From: Streptomyces sp. TSRI0281
Lineage (GTDB): Bacteria; Actinomycetota; Actinomycetes; Streptomycetales; Streptomycetaceae
Reading direction: 5' to 3'
DNA length: 64,000 nt
Assembly: GCF_001905125.1 (NCBI RefSeq)
Contig: NZ_LWLE01000038.1
Coordinates: 357,596-421,595 of the forward strand
Below the pieces are notes generated by a model. That model did not search any database and was not told where the DNA came from. It worked only from the letters and a program-made list of their open reading frames with translations. Made by a program: the position numbers and the translations under genes. Positions 1-8,457 of this stretch are shown in pieces (within the stretch, counting starts at the first letter, position 1; each line of letters begins with the position of its first letter).

Positions 1-228
1 TCTGTACGAGAGTTCGTGTGCGCTCGGCTGCTGACGGCATCCGAGTGTTTTCAAGCCCGCTGGGACGCGGCTGACCACGATCAGATCGGCCTTCCGTCGT
101 AGCAGCGCCTTCATGTGCGCTGCCGCTGTCTGTGCTGTCCGTGACGTGAGTGGTGTTCCCAGGGCGAGACATGCGATCTCCTTGAGTAAGGTAAGCCTAA
201 CCTAACCTACAACGGAGGTCTGGAGAAC
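1..228 (+). other. rpsD upstream region, no coding sequence seen
   Basis: No convincing reading frame is visible in these bases. The last 45 bases carry an iron-box-like palindrome at 187-205 and the ribosome binding site of rpsD (GGAGG at 214-218). The promoter of rpsD presumably lies here, but no clear -35/-10 pair was picked out. Confidence 0.6.
187..205 (-). promoter_or_regulatory. Iron-box-like palindrome (candidate DmdR1/IdeR operator) in front of rpsD
   Basis: Read on the minus strand the site is TTAGGTTAGGCTTACCTTA. It agrees at 17 of 19 positions with the published Streptomyces iron box TTAGGTTAGGCTCACCTAA, bound by the DtxR-family repressor DmdR1. It ends about 24 bases before the GTG of rpsD and immediately before its ribosome binding site, so a bound repressor could block transcription or early elongation. 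The match is seen directly. Binding and iron control of rpsD are inferred. Confidence 0.55.
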
Positions 229-843
229 GTGCCTAACCAGTCGCGTCCCAAGGTCAAGAAGTCGCGTGCCCTCGGCATCGCTCTGACGCCCAAGGCTGTC
301 AAGTACTTCGAAGCGCGTCCGTACCCGCCGGGCGAGCACGGCCGTGGCCGCAAGCAGAACTCGGACTACAAGGTCCGTCTGCTGGAGAAGCAGCGCCTGC
401 GTGCGCAGTACGACATCAGCGAGCGCCAGATGGCGCGCGCCTACGACCGTGCCAAGAAGGCCGAAGGCAAGACGGGCGAGGCGCTGGTCGTCGAGCTCGA
501 GCGCCGCCTCGACGCCCTGGTCCTGCGTTCGGGCATCGCCCGCACCATCTACCAGGCCCGTCAGATGGTCGTCCACGGTCACATCGAGGTCAACGGTGGC
601 AAGGTCGACAAGCCGTCGTTCCGCGTCCGCCCCGACGACGTCGTCCAGGTCCGCGAGCGCAGCCGCGCCAAGGTCCCCTTCCAGGTGGCCCGCGAGGGTG
701 GTTACGACACCGACGGTGAGACCCCGCGCTACCTCCAGGTGAACCTGAAGGCCCTGGCCTTCCGCCTGGACCGGGACCCGAACCGCAAGGAGATCCCGGT
801 GATCTGCGACGAGCAGCTCGTCGTCGAGTACTACGCCCGCTGA
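229..843 (+). CDS. rpsD: 30S ribosomal protein S4
   Basis: Small-subunit protein S4, a primary 16S rRNA binder that nucleates assembly of the 30S body and helps translational accuracy. The 204-residue product has the usual length. The N-terminal globular part (PNQSRPKVKKSRALG, then RPYPPGEHGRGRK) is followed by the S4 RNA-binding domain (RLDALVLRSG...ARQMVVHGHIEVNG) and ends in VVEYYAR, as actinobacterial S4 proteins do. The GTG start is set by GGAGG about 10 bases upstream. The gene stands alone rather than in a ribosomal operon, which is normal for Streptomyces. Its upstream region holds an iron-box-like site, and a bulged hairpin follows the stop. Confidence 0.98.
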   Translation: MPNQSRPKVKKSRALGIALTPKAVKYFEARPYPPGEHGRGRKQNSDYKVRLLEKQRLRAQYDISERQMARAYDRAKKAEGKTGEALVVELERRLDALVLRSGIARTIYQARQMVVHGHIEVNGGKVDKPSFRVRPDDVVQVRERSRAKVPFQVAREGGYDTDGETPRYLQVNLKALAFRLDRDPNRKEIPVICDEQLVVEYYAR

Positions 844-860
844 TCCAGGCGTAGCCGCTC

Positions 861-2410
861 TCACCAGCGCTCCGGCCCGCCCCTCCCTGTTGTACGGGAG
901 GCGGCGGGCCTTCGCGTTTCCCCGGGCGCCGGTACGCTGCCCAGCCCCTGCGGGCCCGCGGGCTCCCGGGGTCCGCCGGTCAGCGCCCGGGAGACCGCCG
1001 CCTCCAGATCCAGCCGTCCCCCGGCGCGCAGCCCCGAGGCGTACGCCGCGTCCCCCAGTTCACGGCGTACGCGCTCCTCGCACTCCGCCTTCGGCCGGCC
1101 GTAGTACGCCGACCCGAACAGAGGCAGTCCCACCGACGGCCAGATCCGCTCCGTGGCCCCCCGCAGCACCGCCGCTTCCGCGGGGTCGCCCTCCACCACC
1201 GTGACCAGGGCCAGCAGCTCCAGCGAGAGGGCGGTGCCCAGCAGATCGTTGAAGGCGCGGCCGATGGACAGGCACTCCCCGAGCATCCGCCGGGCCCGGC
1301 CCGCCTCGCCCCGCCGCAGCGCCGCGTAGGCCAGGACGTACAGCGCGTACGCCAGTGCCCACCGCTCCCCGTGGTCCTCGCAGATCTCCCTGGCCTCGTC
1401 GCAGATCACGGCGGCGCCCTCCAGGTCGCCGAGAAAGGCCACCGCCATCGCCAGTTCGATCTGGGCCATCAGCACATTGCTGTTCAGTTCCCCCAGCTCC
1501 CGGTAGCGGACGAGCGCGTCGCGCAGCAGCTCCTCGGCGCGCGGCATGTCGTCCGTGACGATCGCCAGGCACCCCGTCCGGTGCACCGCGTAGGCCGTCG
1601 CCGTGGCGTCGCCGGACCGCTCCGCCTCCTCCTGGCACTCGTGCAGCGCCGAGATCGCGCCGACCGCGTCCCCCTGCAGAACCGCCACATGGCCGAGAAC
1701 CCACAGCGCCTTGAGCCGCGACGGATCGCGTCGAGGCGGCGGCAGAGCTCCAGTGTCGCGGCCCTGTTCCCGTCCGTCGGCCGGAATCCGGGCTGTACGG
1801 CGCGGGCCCGTTCCGTGAACAGCTCCACGGCGTCCTCGTCGGTCATCGGCGCGAGCGGGAAGGTCAGTTCACCGTCCACCTGGAGGGGTCGGCGTCCGGC
1901 GGCGAGCACCTGGAGCCGAGGGGCCCGGCGCAGCAGTTCCCGTACGAGTCCGGCGCAGGCGTCGATCAGGTGCTCGAAGCCGTCGATCACCAGCAGCAGT
2001 TGGCGCTCAGCCAGGTGCTCGACGAGGGTGCCCCGGGGCGGTCTGCTGGTGTGATCGGTGAGGCCCAGTGCCTCGACCAGTGCGTGTTCCAGCAGCTCGA
2101 GGTCGCGGATGGCGGACAGCTCGGCGATCCAGACCCCGTCGAAGTACCGTTTCTTCATCAGTGCGCCGACCCGCGTGGCACACCGGGTCTTCCCGGCCCC
2201 CGCCACTCCGGCGATCGTGACGAGTCTGGATTCCTCCAGGAGCTGCCCCAACGCGGCCAGCTCGGCGTCGCGGCCCACGAATCTGTTCAGTTCCGCCGGG
2301 AGGTTGCCGCCCGCGGCGGGGCGGAATCCCGGTCCGTCGGAGCTGGGGAAGGGGCGCTGGAGGCGTCGCATAAAACACGCGGAGTACTGGCGTGAAAGCT
2401 CTCCGTGCAA
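861..2410 (-). pseudogene. Decayed NB-ARC/LuxR-type regulatory ATPase gene with internal deletion and frame change
   Basis: Remnant of a large signal-transduction ATPase. The first frame (ATG at 2410, AAGGAG just upstream) encodes an NB-ARC-like domain: a conserved lead-in (NLPAELNRFVGRDAELA), Walker A GVAGAGKT at residues 68-75, and a Walker-B-like LLLVIDGFEHL. It breaks off after LELCRRLDAI. In intact relatives this point is followed by IPLALELAA and several hundred residues of winged-helix and TPR sequence. Near 1,710-1,725 homology resumes in another frame with PSRLKALWVLGHVAVLQGD, a typical TPR segment, and continues to 861. The original frame runs on as arginine-rich nonsense and stops at 1484. 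The gene has therefore lost its middle and is out of frame. No DNA-binding domain remains. Confidence 0.8.
874..910 (+). terminator. Probable rpsD terminator
   Basis: The arms GGCCCGCC+CCTCCC (874-887) and GGGAGG+GGCGGGCC (896-901 and 903-910) pair with one bulged C and an 8-base loop, 31 bases after the rpsD stop. There is no U tract, which is common for Streptomyces terminators. It overlaps the 3' end of the decayed gene on the other strand. Confidence 0.55.
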
Positions 2411-2573
2411 TCTCCTTATGTCAACTCCCGCCCCGCACTGTTATGCGGTACGGCTGGAGATGCGCGGCGCGATAGGGTCGTGGGACGACGATTGGCTGCG
2501 CTGACAGCGGTCGGACGTGAGATGCGGAGACAAGTCCCGACAGGGGCGAGCGACAAGCAGAGAGCGGTGCACT

Positions 2574-3053
2574 GTGTCCGGTGGAGAGGTGGCCGGGATC
2601 CTGGTGGCCGTCTTCTGGGCGATCCTGGTTTCGTTCCTCGCCGTGGTGCTGGTGAGGCTGGCCCAGACGCTCAGGGCGACCACGAAACTCGTGGCGGACG
2701 TGACCGAACAGGCCGTCCCGCTGCTCGCCGACGCCTCCGCGACCGTGCGCTCCGCGCAGACCCAGCTCGACAAGGTCGACGCCATCGCGACGGATGTCCA
2801 GGAAGTCACCTCCAACGCCTCCGCGCTCTCCACCACCGTCGCGTCGACGTTCGGCGGGCCACTGGTCAAGGTGGCCGCGTTCGGCTACGGCGTACGGCAG
2901 GCGATCGGTCGCAGGACCGCTCCCGAGCCGGAACCGGAGCGGGAGCGCGGGGGCCGCGGCTCCTCCCGTCGCACCGTGATCGTCGGCCGTACCGTGCCGT
3001 CCGCGCGAGGCAGGAAGCGCAACGGCCGAAGTTCCCGCGGACAGAAGGACTGA
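2574..3053 (+). CDS. DUF948 membrane protein
   Basis: Small protein of about 159 residues with one N-terminal transmembrane segment (residues 5-28, VAGILVAVFWAILVSFLAVV). A long, probably coiled-coil stretch follows (LRATTKLVADVTEQAVPLL...TVRSAQTQL), then a basic Arg/Gly/Ser-rich tail. This is the layout of the DUF948 family, which has no established function. GTG at 2574 was chosen because it directly precedes the hydrophobic segment. The frame is open upstream to an ATG at 2517, but that would add a charged, non-conserved extension. It sits 7 bases before the next small gene and alaS, and the three are probably co-transcribed. Confidence 0.8.
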   Translation: MSGGEVAGILVAVFWAILVSFLAVVLVRLAQTLRATTKLVADVTEQAVPLLADASATVRSAQTQLDKVDAIATDVQEVTSNASALSTTVASTFGGPLVKVAAFGYGVRQAIGRRTAPEPEPERERGGRGSSRRTVIVGRTVPSARGRKRNGRSSRGQKD

Positions 3054-3060
3054 CGCTGCG

Positions 3061-3417
3061 ATGTTCCGCCGTACGTTCTGGTTCACGGCCGGCGCCGCCG
3101 CCGGCGTCTGGGCCACCACCAAAGTCAACCGCAAGCTCAAGCAGCTGACGCCCGAGAGCCTCGCGGCGCAGGCCGCCGACAAGGCGATCGAGACCGGCCA
3201 CAAGCTCAAGGACTTCGCCCTCGACGTGCGCGACGGCATGGTCCGGCGCGAAGCCGAACTGGGCGGCGCGCTGGGCCTGGACGCACCGGTCGACCCCGAC
3301 CTCCCCGTACAGCGCCACTTCGCCGTCGAAGCCGCCGACCCCGCCGACCGGGCGGGCGACGGCTCCCACCACCGCAAGCTCCCCTACAACTCGTACAACC
3401 GGAATGAGGACCACTAA
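3061..3417 (+). CDS. DUF6167-type small conserved protein
   Basis: A 118-residue protein with a hydrophobic N terminus (FRRTFWFTAGAAAGVWATT), which may be a membrane anchor. A basic amphipathic helix (VNRKLKQLTPESLAAQAADK) and a polar tail ending HHRKLPYNSYN follow. It resembles the streptomycete family placed in DUF6167; no function is known. It starts 7 bases after the DUF948 gene, and its TAA stop overlaps the alaS ATG by one base (TAATG), so it is translationally coupled to alaS. The link to alanyl-tRNA synthesis is probably only positional. Confidence 0.8.
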   Translation: MFRRTFWFTAGAAAGVWATTKVNRKLKQLTPESLAAQAADKAIETGHKLKDFALDVRDGMVRREAELGGALGLDAPVDPDLPVQRHFAVEAADPADRAGDGSHHRKLPYNSYNRNEDH

Positions 3418-6086
3418 TGGAGTCGGCTGAAATTCGCCGCCGCTGGCTGAGCTTCTTCGAGGAGCGCGGTCACGCCGTTGTCCCTTCGGCGTCGCTCATC
3501 GCGGACGACCCGACTCTGCTGCTCGTCCCCGCGGGCATGGTCCCGTTCAAGCCGTACTTCCTCGGCGAGGTCAAGCCGCCCGCCCCACGCGTCACCAGCG
3601 TGCAGAAGTGCGTCCGTACGCCGGACATCGAAGAGGTCGGCAAGACCACCCGGCACGGCACGTTCTTCCAGATGTGCGGCAACTTCTCCTTCGGGGACTA
3701 CTTCAAGGAAGGCGCCATCAGCTACGCCTGGGAGGCTCTGACGAGCCCCGTGGCGGAGGGCGGCTTCGGACTCGACCCCGAGCGTCTGTGGATCACGGTC
3801 TACCTGGACGACGACGAGGCCGAGCAGATCTGGCGCGACAAGATCGGCGTACCGGCCGAGCGCATCCAGCGCCTGGGCAAGAAGGACAACTTCTGGTCCA
3901 TGGGCGTCCCGGGTCCCTGCGGCCCCTGCTCCGAGATCAACTACGACCGCGGCCCCGAGTTCGGTGTCGAGGGCGGCCCGGCCGTCAACGACGAGCGGTA
4001 CGTGGAGATCTGGAACCTGGTCTTCATGCAGTACGAGCGGGGCGCCGGTGACGGCAAGGAGGACTTCCCGATCCTGGGTGACCTGCCGTCGAAGAACATC
4101 GACACGGGCCTCGGTCTCGAACGCCTCGCCATGATCCTGCAGGACGTACAGAACATGTACGAGACCGACACCCTGCGCGTCGTCATGGACAGGGCCACCG
4201 AACTCACCGGCGTGCGCTACGGCGCCGAGCAGGGCACGGACGTCTCGCTGCGTGTGGTCGCCGATCACATCCGCACGTCCGTGATGCTCATCGGCGACGG
4301 CGTCACCCCCGGCAACGAGGGCCGCGGCTACGTGCTGCGCCGCATCATGCGCCGTGCCATCCGCAACATGCGGCTGATGGGCGCCACCGGCTCGGTCGTC
4401 AACGAGCTGGTCGACGTCGTGATCAACACGATGGGGCTGCAGTACCCGGAGCTGATCACCGACCGCAAGCGCATCGAGACCGTCGCCCTCGCCGAGGAGG
4501 CCGCCTTCCTCAAGGCCCTCAAGGGCGGCACCAACATCCTTGAGACCGCCGTCACCGAGACCAAGGCCGCCGGTGGCCAGGTCCTCGCCGGGGACAAGGC
4601 GTTCCTGCTCCACGACACCTGGGGCTTCCCGATCGACCTCACCCTGGAGATGGCCGCCGAGCAGGGCCTGTCCGTGGACGAGGACGGATTCCGCCGCCTC
4701 ATGCAGGACCAGCGGGACAAGGCCAAGGCCGACGCCCGCGCCAAGAAGACCGGTCACGCCGACCTGTCCGCCTACCGCGAGGTGGCCGACAACTCCGGCG
4801 CCACCGAGTTCACCGGCTACACCAGCACCGCGGGGGAGTCCACCATCGTCGGCCTCCTCGTCGACGGTGTGCCCTCGCCCGCCGCCACCGAGGGTGACGA
4901 GGTCGAGGTCGTCCTCGACCGCACCCCGTTCTACGCCGAGGGCGGCGGCCAGCTCGCCGACCAGGGCCGGATCAGGCTGGACACGGGCGCCGTCATCGAG
5001 ATCCGCGACGTCCAGAAGCCGGTACCCGGCGTCCATGTGCACAAGGGTGTCGTCCAGGTGGGCGAGGTGACGGTCGGAGCTTCCGTCCACGCCGCCATCG
5101 ACAACTCCCGCCGCCGCGCCATCGCCCGCGCCCACAGCGCGACCCACCTCACGCACCAGGCCCTGCGCGACGCCCTGGGTCCGACGGCCGCCCAGGCCGG
5201 TTCGGAGAACTCGCCGGGCCGCTTCCGCTTCGACTTCGGCTCGCCCGCCGCCGTACCCGGCACGGTGCTGACCGATGTCGAGCAGCGGATCAACGAGGTT
5301 CTCTCCCGCGAACTCGATGTCCAGGCCGAGGTCATGTCCATCGACGAGGCCAAGAAGCAGGGCGCCATCGCCGAGTTCGGCGAGAAGTACGGCGAGCGGG
5401 TCCGGGTCGTCACGATCGGCGACTTCTCCAAGGAGCTGTGCGGCGGTACGCACGTCCACAACACCGCCCAGCTGGGTCTGGTGAAGCTGCTCGGCGAATC
5501 GTCCATCGGTTCCGGGGTGCGCCGCATCGAGGCCCTCGTCGGCGTCGACGCGTACAACTTCCTGGCCAAGGAGCACACGGTCGTCGCCCAGCTCCAGGAA
5601 CTGGTCAAGGGCCGCCCCGAGGAGCTGCCCGAGAAGATCTCCTCGATGCTCGGCAAGCTGAAGGACGCCGAGAAGGAGATCGAGAAGTTCCGCGCGGAGA
5701 AGGTCCTCCAGGCCGCCGCCGGACTCGTCGAGTCCGCCAAGGACGTACGGGGCGTCGCCCTCGTCACCGGCCAGGTGCCGGACGGCACCTCGGCCGACGA
5801 TCTGCGCAGGCTCGTCCTGGACGTCCGCGGACGCATCCAGGGTGGCCGCCCTGCCGTCGTGGCCCTGTTCACCACCGCCAACGGCCGGCCGCTGACGGTC
5901 ATCGCCACCAACGAGGCCGCCCGCGAGCGCGGTCTCAAGGCGGGCGACCTGGTCCGTACGGCCGCCAAGACCCTCGGTGGCGGTGGCGGCGGCAAGCCGG
6001 ACGTCGCCCAGGGCGGCGGTACGAACCCGGGTGCCATCGGCGACGCCGTAGCCGCTGTCGAACGCCTCGTCACCGAGACGGCGTGA
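3417..6086 (+). CDS. alaS: Alanyl-tRNA synthetase
   Basis: Cytoplasmic class II synthetase that charges tRNA-Ala and edits mischarged Ser/Gly. The 889 residues match the usual 870-890. The N-terminal catalytic core is clear (FFEERGHAVVPSASL, TRHGTFFQMCGNFSFGDYF with class II motif 2, GLGLERLAMILQ with motif 3). The editing domain carries the zinc-site motifs HSATHLTHQALRDALG (HxxxH) and CGGTHV. The C-terminal DHHA1/C-Ala part ends with a Gly-rich stretch (TLGGGGGGKPDVAQGGG). It is tightly coupled upstream (TAATG) and downstream (GTGA with ruvX). No truncation or missing motif was seen. Confidence 0.98.
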   Translation: MESAEIRRRWLSFFEERGHAVVPSASLIADDPTLLLVPAGMVPFKPYFLGEVKPPAPRVTSVQKCVRTPDIEEVGKTTRHGTFFQMCGNFSFGDYFKEGAISYAWEALTSPVAEGGFGLDPERLWITVYLDDDEAEQIWRDKIGVPAERIQRLGKKDNFWSMGVPGPCGPCSEINYDRGPEFGVEGGPAVNDERYVEIWNLVFMQYERGAGDGKEDFPILGDLPSKNIDTGLGLERLAMILQDVQNMYETDTLRVVMDRATELTGVRYGAEQGTDVSLRVVADHIRTSVMLIGDGVTPGNEGRGYVLRRIMRRAIRNMRLMGATGSVVNELVDVVINTMGLQYPELITDRKRIETVALAEEAAFLKALKGGTNILETAVTETKAAGGQVLAGDKAFLLHDTWGFPIDLTLEMAAEQGLSVDEDGFRRLMQDQRDKAKADARAKKTGHADLSAYREVADNSGATEFTGYTSTAGESTIVGLLVDGVPSPAATEGDEVEVVLDRTPFYAEGGGQLADQGRIRLDTGAVIEIRDVQKPVPGVHVHKGVVQVGEVTVGASVHAAIDNSRRRAIARAHSATHLTHQALRDALGPTAAQAGSENSPGRFRFDFGSPAAVPGTVLTDVEQRINEVLSRELDVQAEVMSIDEAKKQGAIAEFGEKYGERVRVVTIGDFSKELCGGTHVHNTAQLGLVKLLGESSIGSGVRRIEALVGVDAYNFLAKEHTVVAQLQELVKGRPEELPEKISSMLGKLKDAEKEIEKFRAEKVLQAAAGLVESAKDVRGVALVTGQVPDGTSADDLRRLVLDVRGRIQGGRPAVVALFTTANGRPLTVIATNEAARERGLKAGDLVRTAAKTLGGGGGGKPDVAQGGGTNPGAIGDAVAAVERLVTETA

Positions 6087-6568
6087 CGCCGGAAATGACG
6101 CAGATGCGCCGTGGACGCCGACTCGCCGTCGACGTCGGGGACGCCCGGATCGGGGTCGCCTCGTGCGACCCCGACGGGATTCTCGCCACGCCGGTGGAGA
6201 CCGTGCCGGGACGTGACGTCCCGGCCGCCCACCGGCGGCTCGGGCAGATCGTCGAGGAGTACGAGCCGATCGAGGTCATCGTCGGCCTGCCGCGCTCCCT
6301 CGGCGGTGGTGAGGGGCCCGCGGCCGCCAAGGTCCGCGCCTTCGTGCAGGTGTTCGCCCGCTCGGTCGCACCCATTCCGGTGCGCCTGGTGGACGAGAGG
6401 ATGACCACAGTGACGGCGAGTCAGGGGCTGCGCGCCTCGGGCGTGAAGTCCAAGAAGGGGCGTTCTGTCATCGACCAGGCTGCCGCTGTGGTGATCCTTC
6501 AGAACGCTCTGGAGTCCGAACGGGCGTCAGGCAAGCCCCCGGGCGAGGGCGTCGAAGTGGTTGTCTGA
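6083..6568 (+). CDS. ruvX: RuvX/YqgF putative pre-16S rRNA nuclease (Holliday-junction-resolvase-like)
   Basis: RNase H-fold nuclease of the YqgF family, implicated in 16S rRNA 5'-end maturation. The active-site motifs are visible: LAVDVGDARIGVA (first Asp), EVIVGLPRSLGGGEGPAA, LVDERMTT (Glu) and the late Asp in KGRSVIDQAAAVVIL. The start is uncertain. GTG 6083 makes a GTGA overlap with the alaS stop and gives 161 residues. ATG 6095 and ATG 6104 are alternatives, and the last, giving MRRGRRLAVDVG, would remove a poorly conserved leader. The gene is co-transcribed with alaS and probably with mltG 98 bases downstream. Confidence 0.93.
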   Translation: MTPEMTQMRRGRRLAVDVGDARIGVASCDPDGILATPVETVPGRDVPAAHRRLGQIVEEYEPIEVIVGLPRSLGGGEGPAAAKVRAFVQVFARSVAPIPVRLVDERMTTVTASQGLRASGVKSKKGRSVIDQAAAVVILQNALESERASGKPPGEGVEVVV

Positions 6569-6666
6569 TCGCGATACGGTAACGTTCCGCGCGATGCGGC
6601 GGTGTTCGAACAAACCGCACAGCGAAGCGAAGAGACGGAAGGTCGTCTCGCGGCTCTAGGGGATCG

Positions 6667-8457
6667 ATGACTGAGTATGGCCGGGGCCCTGGCTCCGAAC
6701 CGTGGCATCCCGAGGACCCGTTGTACGGGGACCAGGGATGGGGAGGCCAAGAGGCTGCCCACGGCCAGAGCCAGTACGGCGGCCAGCAGCCCTATCAGCA
6801 GGACCCGTACGCCCAGCAGCAACAGCAGCAGCAGCAGTCGTACCCGCAGCAGCAGCAGCAACAGCAGCCGCCGTACCAGCAGCATCCGGAGCAGCACCAG
6901 CAACAGCAGTACGCTGCTCAGCAGGATCCGTATGCGCAGCAGCACCAGCCGCAGCACCCCCAGCAGCCGCAGCAGCACGAGCCGCAGCAGCCGCAGCAGC
7001 CGCAGTTCAACGGCGGCTGGGACACCGGTCAGCAGGCCGCGATGCCGTACGGGGCCCAGCCCCAGGACCCGTACGCGCAGCAGCCCGGCGGCTACGGCGA
7101 ATCGCACGACTTCTACGGCACCCCCGAGGCGTACCCGCCGCCGCAGCCCCCGGGCAGGCGCGAGGCCGTGCCCGAGCAGCAGTCGCCCGACTGGAACCCG
7201 GACGTGCCGCAGGAGGAGACTCATCCCTTCTTCACCGGCGCGGACGAGCCGGCCGGCCGGGACGGCGGCGAGGACCGCGGCTCCCGCGACGACGATGACG
7301 AGTACGACGACGACCCGCGCGAGTCACGGCGCGGCGGAGGACGGGGCGGCCGCGGCGGGAACGAACGCCGGGGCAAGGGCAAGAAGAAGAACCGCAGCGG
7401 CTGCGCCTGCCTGGTCGTCTCGGTCGTCCTCGTCGGCGGCCTCGGGGGAGTGGGCTACGTCGGCTACTCGTTCTGGCAGAACCAGTTCGGCGAGGCGCCC
7501 GACTACGCGGGCGGCGGGTCCGGCTCGGTCGAGGTGGAGATCCCGAAGGGTTCCCTCGGCTCCGACATCGCGAACATCCTGAAGAAGCAGGGTGTCGTCA
7601 AGTCGGTCGACGCTTTCGTTTCCGCGCAGAACGGCAACCCCAAGGGGAAGTCCCTTCAGGCAGGTGTCTATCTCCTGAAGAAGGAGATGTCCGCGGACAG
7701 CGCCGTGAAGCTGATGCTGGACCCGAAGAGCCAGAACGCGCTGGTCATTCCCGAAGGCACCCGCAACGTCACGGTCTACGAGAAGATCGACAAGCGGCTC
7801 GGCCTGAAGGAGGGCTCGACCGCCGAAGTCGCCAGGACGAAGGCGGAGAGCCTCGGGCTGCCGGACTGGGCCGATGACGATCCGGACATCAAGGATCCGC
7901 TGGAGGGCTTCCTCTTCCCGGCCGCCTATCCGGTCGCCAAGGGCTCGAAGCCCGAGGACGCCCTGAAGCGGATGGTCCAGCGGGCCAACGAGGAGTACGA
8001 CAAGCTCGACCTCAAGGGTGCCGCCAAGCGGTACAACGTCGACGGCCCCTGGGCCGTGCTCACTGCCGCCAGCCTGGTCCAGGTGGAGGGCAAGACGCAC
8101 GACGACTTCCGGAAGATGACCGAAGTCGTCTACAACCGCCTCAAGCCCAGCACCGTCGAGACGCAGCAGAAGCTCCAGTTCGACTCCAGCTTCAATTACC
8201 TCCGCAAGCAGAGCAAGATCAACATCAGCGCGACCGAGATCAACAAGAACATGGACCCGTACAACACCTATACGCAGAAGGGGCTGCCCCCCGGCCCCAT
8301 CAGCAACCCCGGCGTCGAGGCCCTCGCCGCGGCTCTGAATCCGACGAAGGACGGCTGGCTGTACTTCGTGGCGACCGACGGTCAGCACAAGACCGAGTTC
8401 GCCAAGGACTACGACACGTTCCTGGAGCTCAAGGCCAAGTTCGATGCCCTCGACTGA
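6667..8457 (+). CDS. mltG: Endolytic murein transglycosylase MltG with long Gln-rich cytoplasmic tail
   Basis: Membrane lytic transglycosylase that cleaves nascent glycan strands and so sets peptidoglycan chain length. Residues 1-245 are a low-complexity cytoplasmic tail: Gln/Pro/Tyr-rich between about 35 and 140, then acidic and Arg/Gly-rich. A single membrane segment follows at about 246-268 (CACLVVSVVLVGGLGGVGYVGYSFW region). The extracellular YceG domain occupies about 285-596, with catalytic Glu474 in SLVQVEGKTHDDF followed by VVYNRL. Ordinary MltG proteins are about 340-400 residues, so the excess is the tail. The 3' end overlaps aroE by 14 bases. Confidence 0.95.
   Translation: MTEYGRGPGSEPWHPEDPLYGDQGWGGQEAAHGQSQYGGQQPYQQDPYAQQQQQQQQSYPQQQQQQQPPYQQHPEQHQQQQYAAQQDPYAQQHQPQHPQQPQQHEPQQPQQPQFNGGWDTGQQAAMPYGAQPQDPYAQQPGGYGESHDFYGTPEAYPPPQPPGRREAVPEQQSPDWNPDVPQEETHPFFTGADEPAGRDGGEDRGSRDDDDEYDDDPRESRRGGGRGGRGGNERRGKGKKKNRSGCACLVVSVVLVGGLGGVGYVGYSFWQNQFGEAPDYAGGGSGSVEVEIPKGSLGSDIANILKKQGVVKSVDAFVSAQNGNPKGKSLQAGVYLLKKEMSADSAVKLMLDPKSQNALVIPEGTRNVTVYEKIDKRLGLKEGSTAEVARTKAESLGLPDWADDDPDIKDPLEGFLFPAAYPVAKGSKPEDALKRMVQRANEEYDKLDLKGAAKRYNVDGPWAVLTAASLVQVEGKTHDDFRKMTEVVYNRLKPSTVETQQKLQFDSSFNYLRKQSKINISATEINKNMDPYNTYTQKGLPPGPISNPGVEALAAALNPTKDGWLYFVATDGQHKTEFAKDYDTFLELKAKFDALD

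Noticed and set aside
6780..7020. Gln-codon run in mltG as possible sequencing or assembly error
   Set aside because: The frame stays open on both sides, joins smoothly to a good membrane helix and YceG domain, and similar tails occur in streptomycete homologues.
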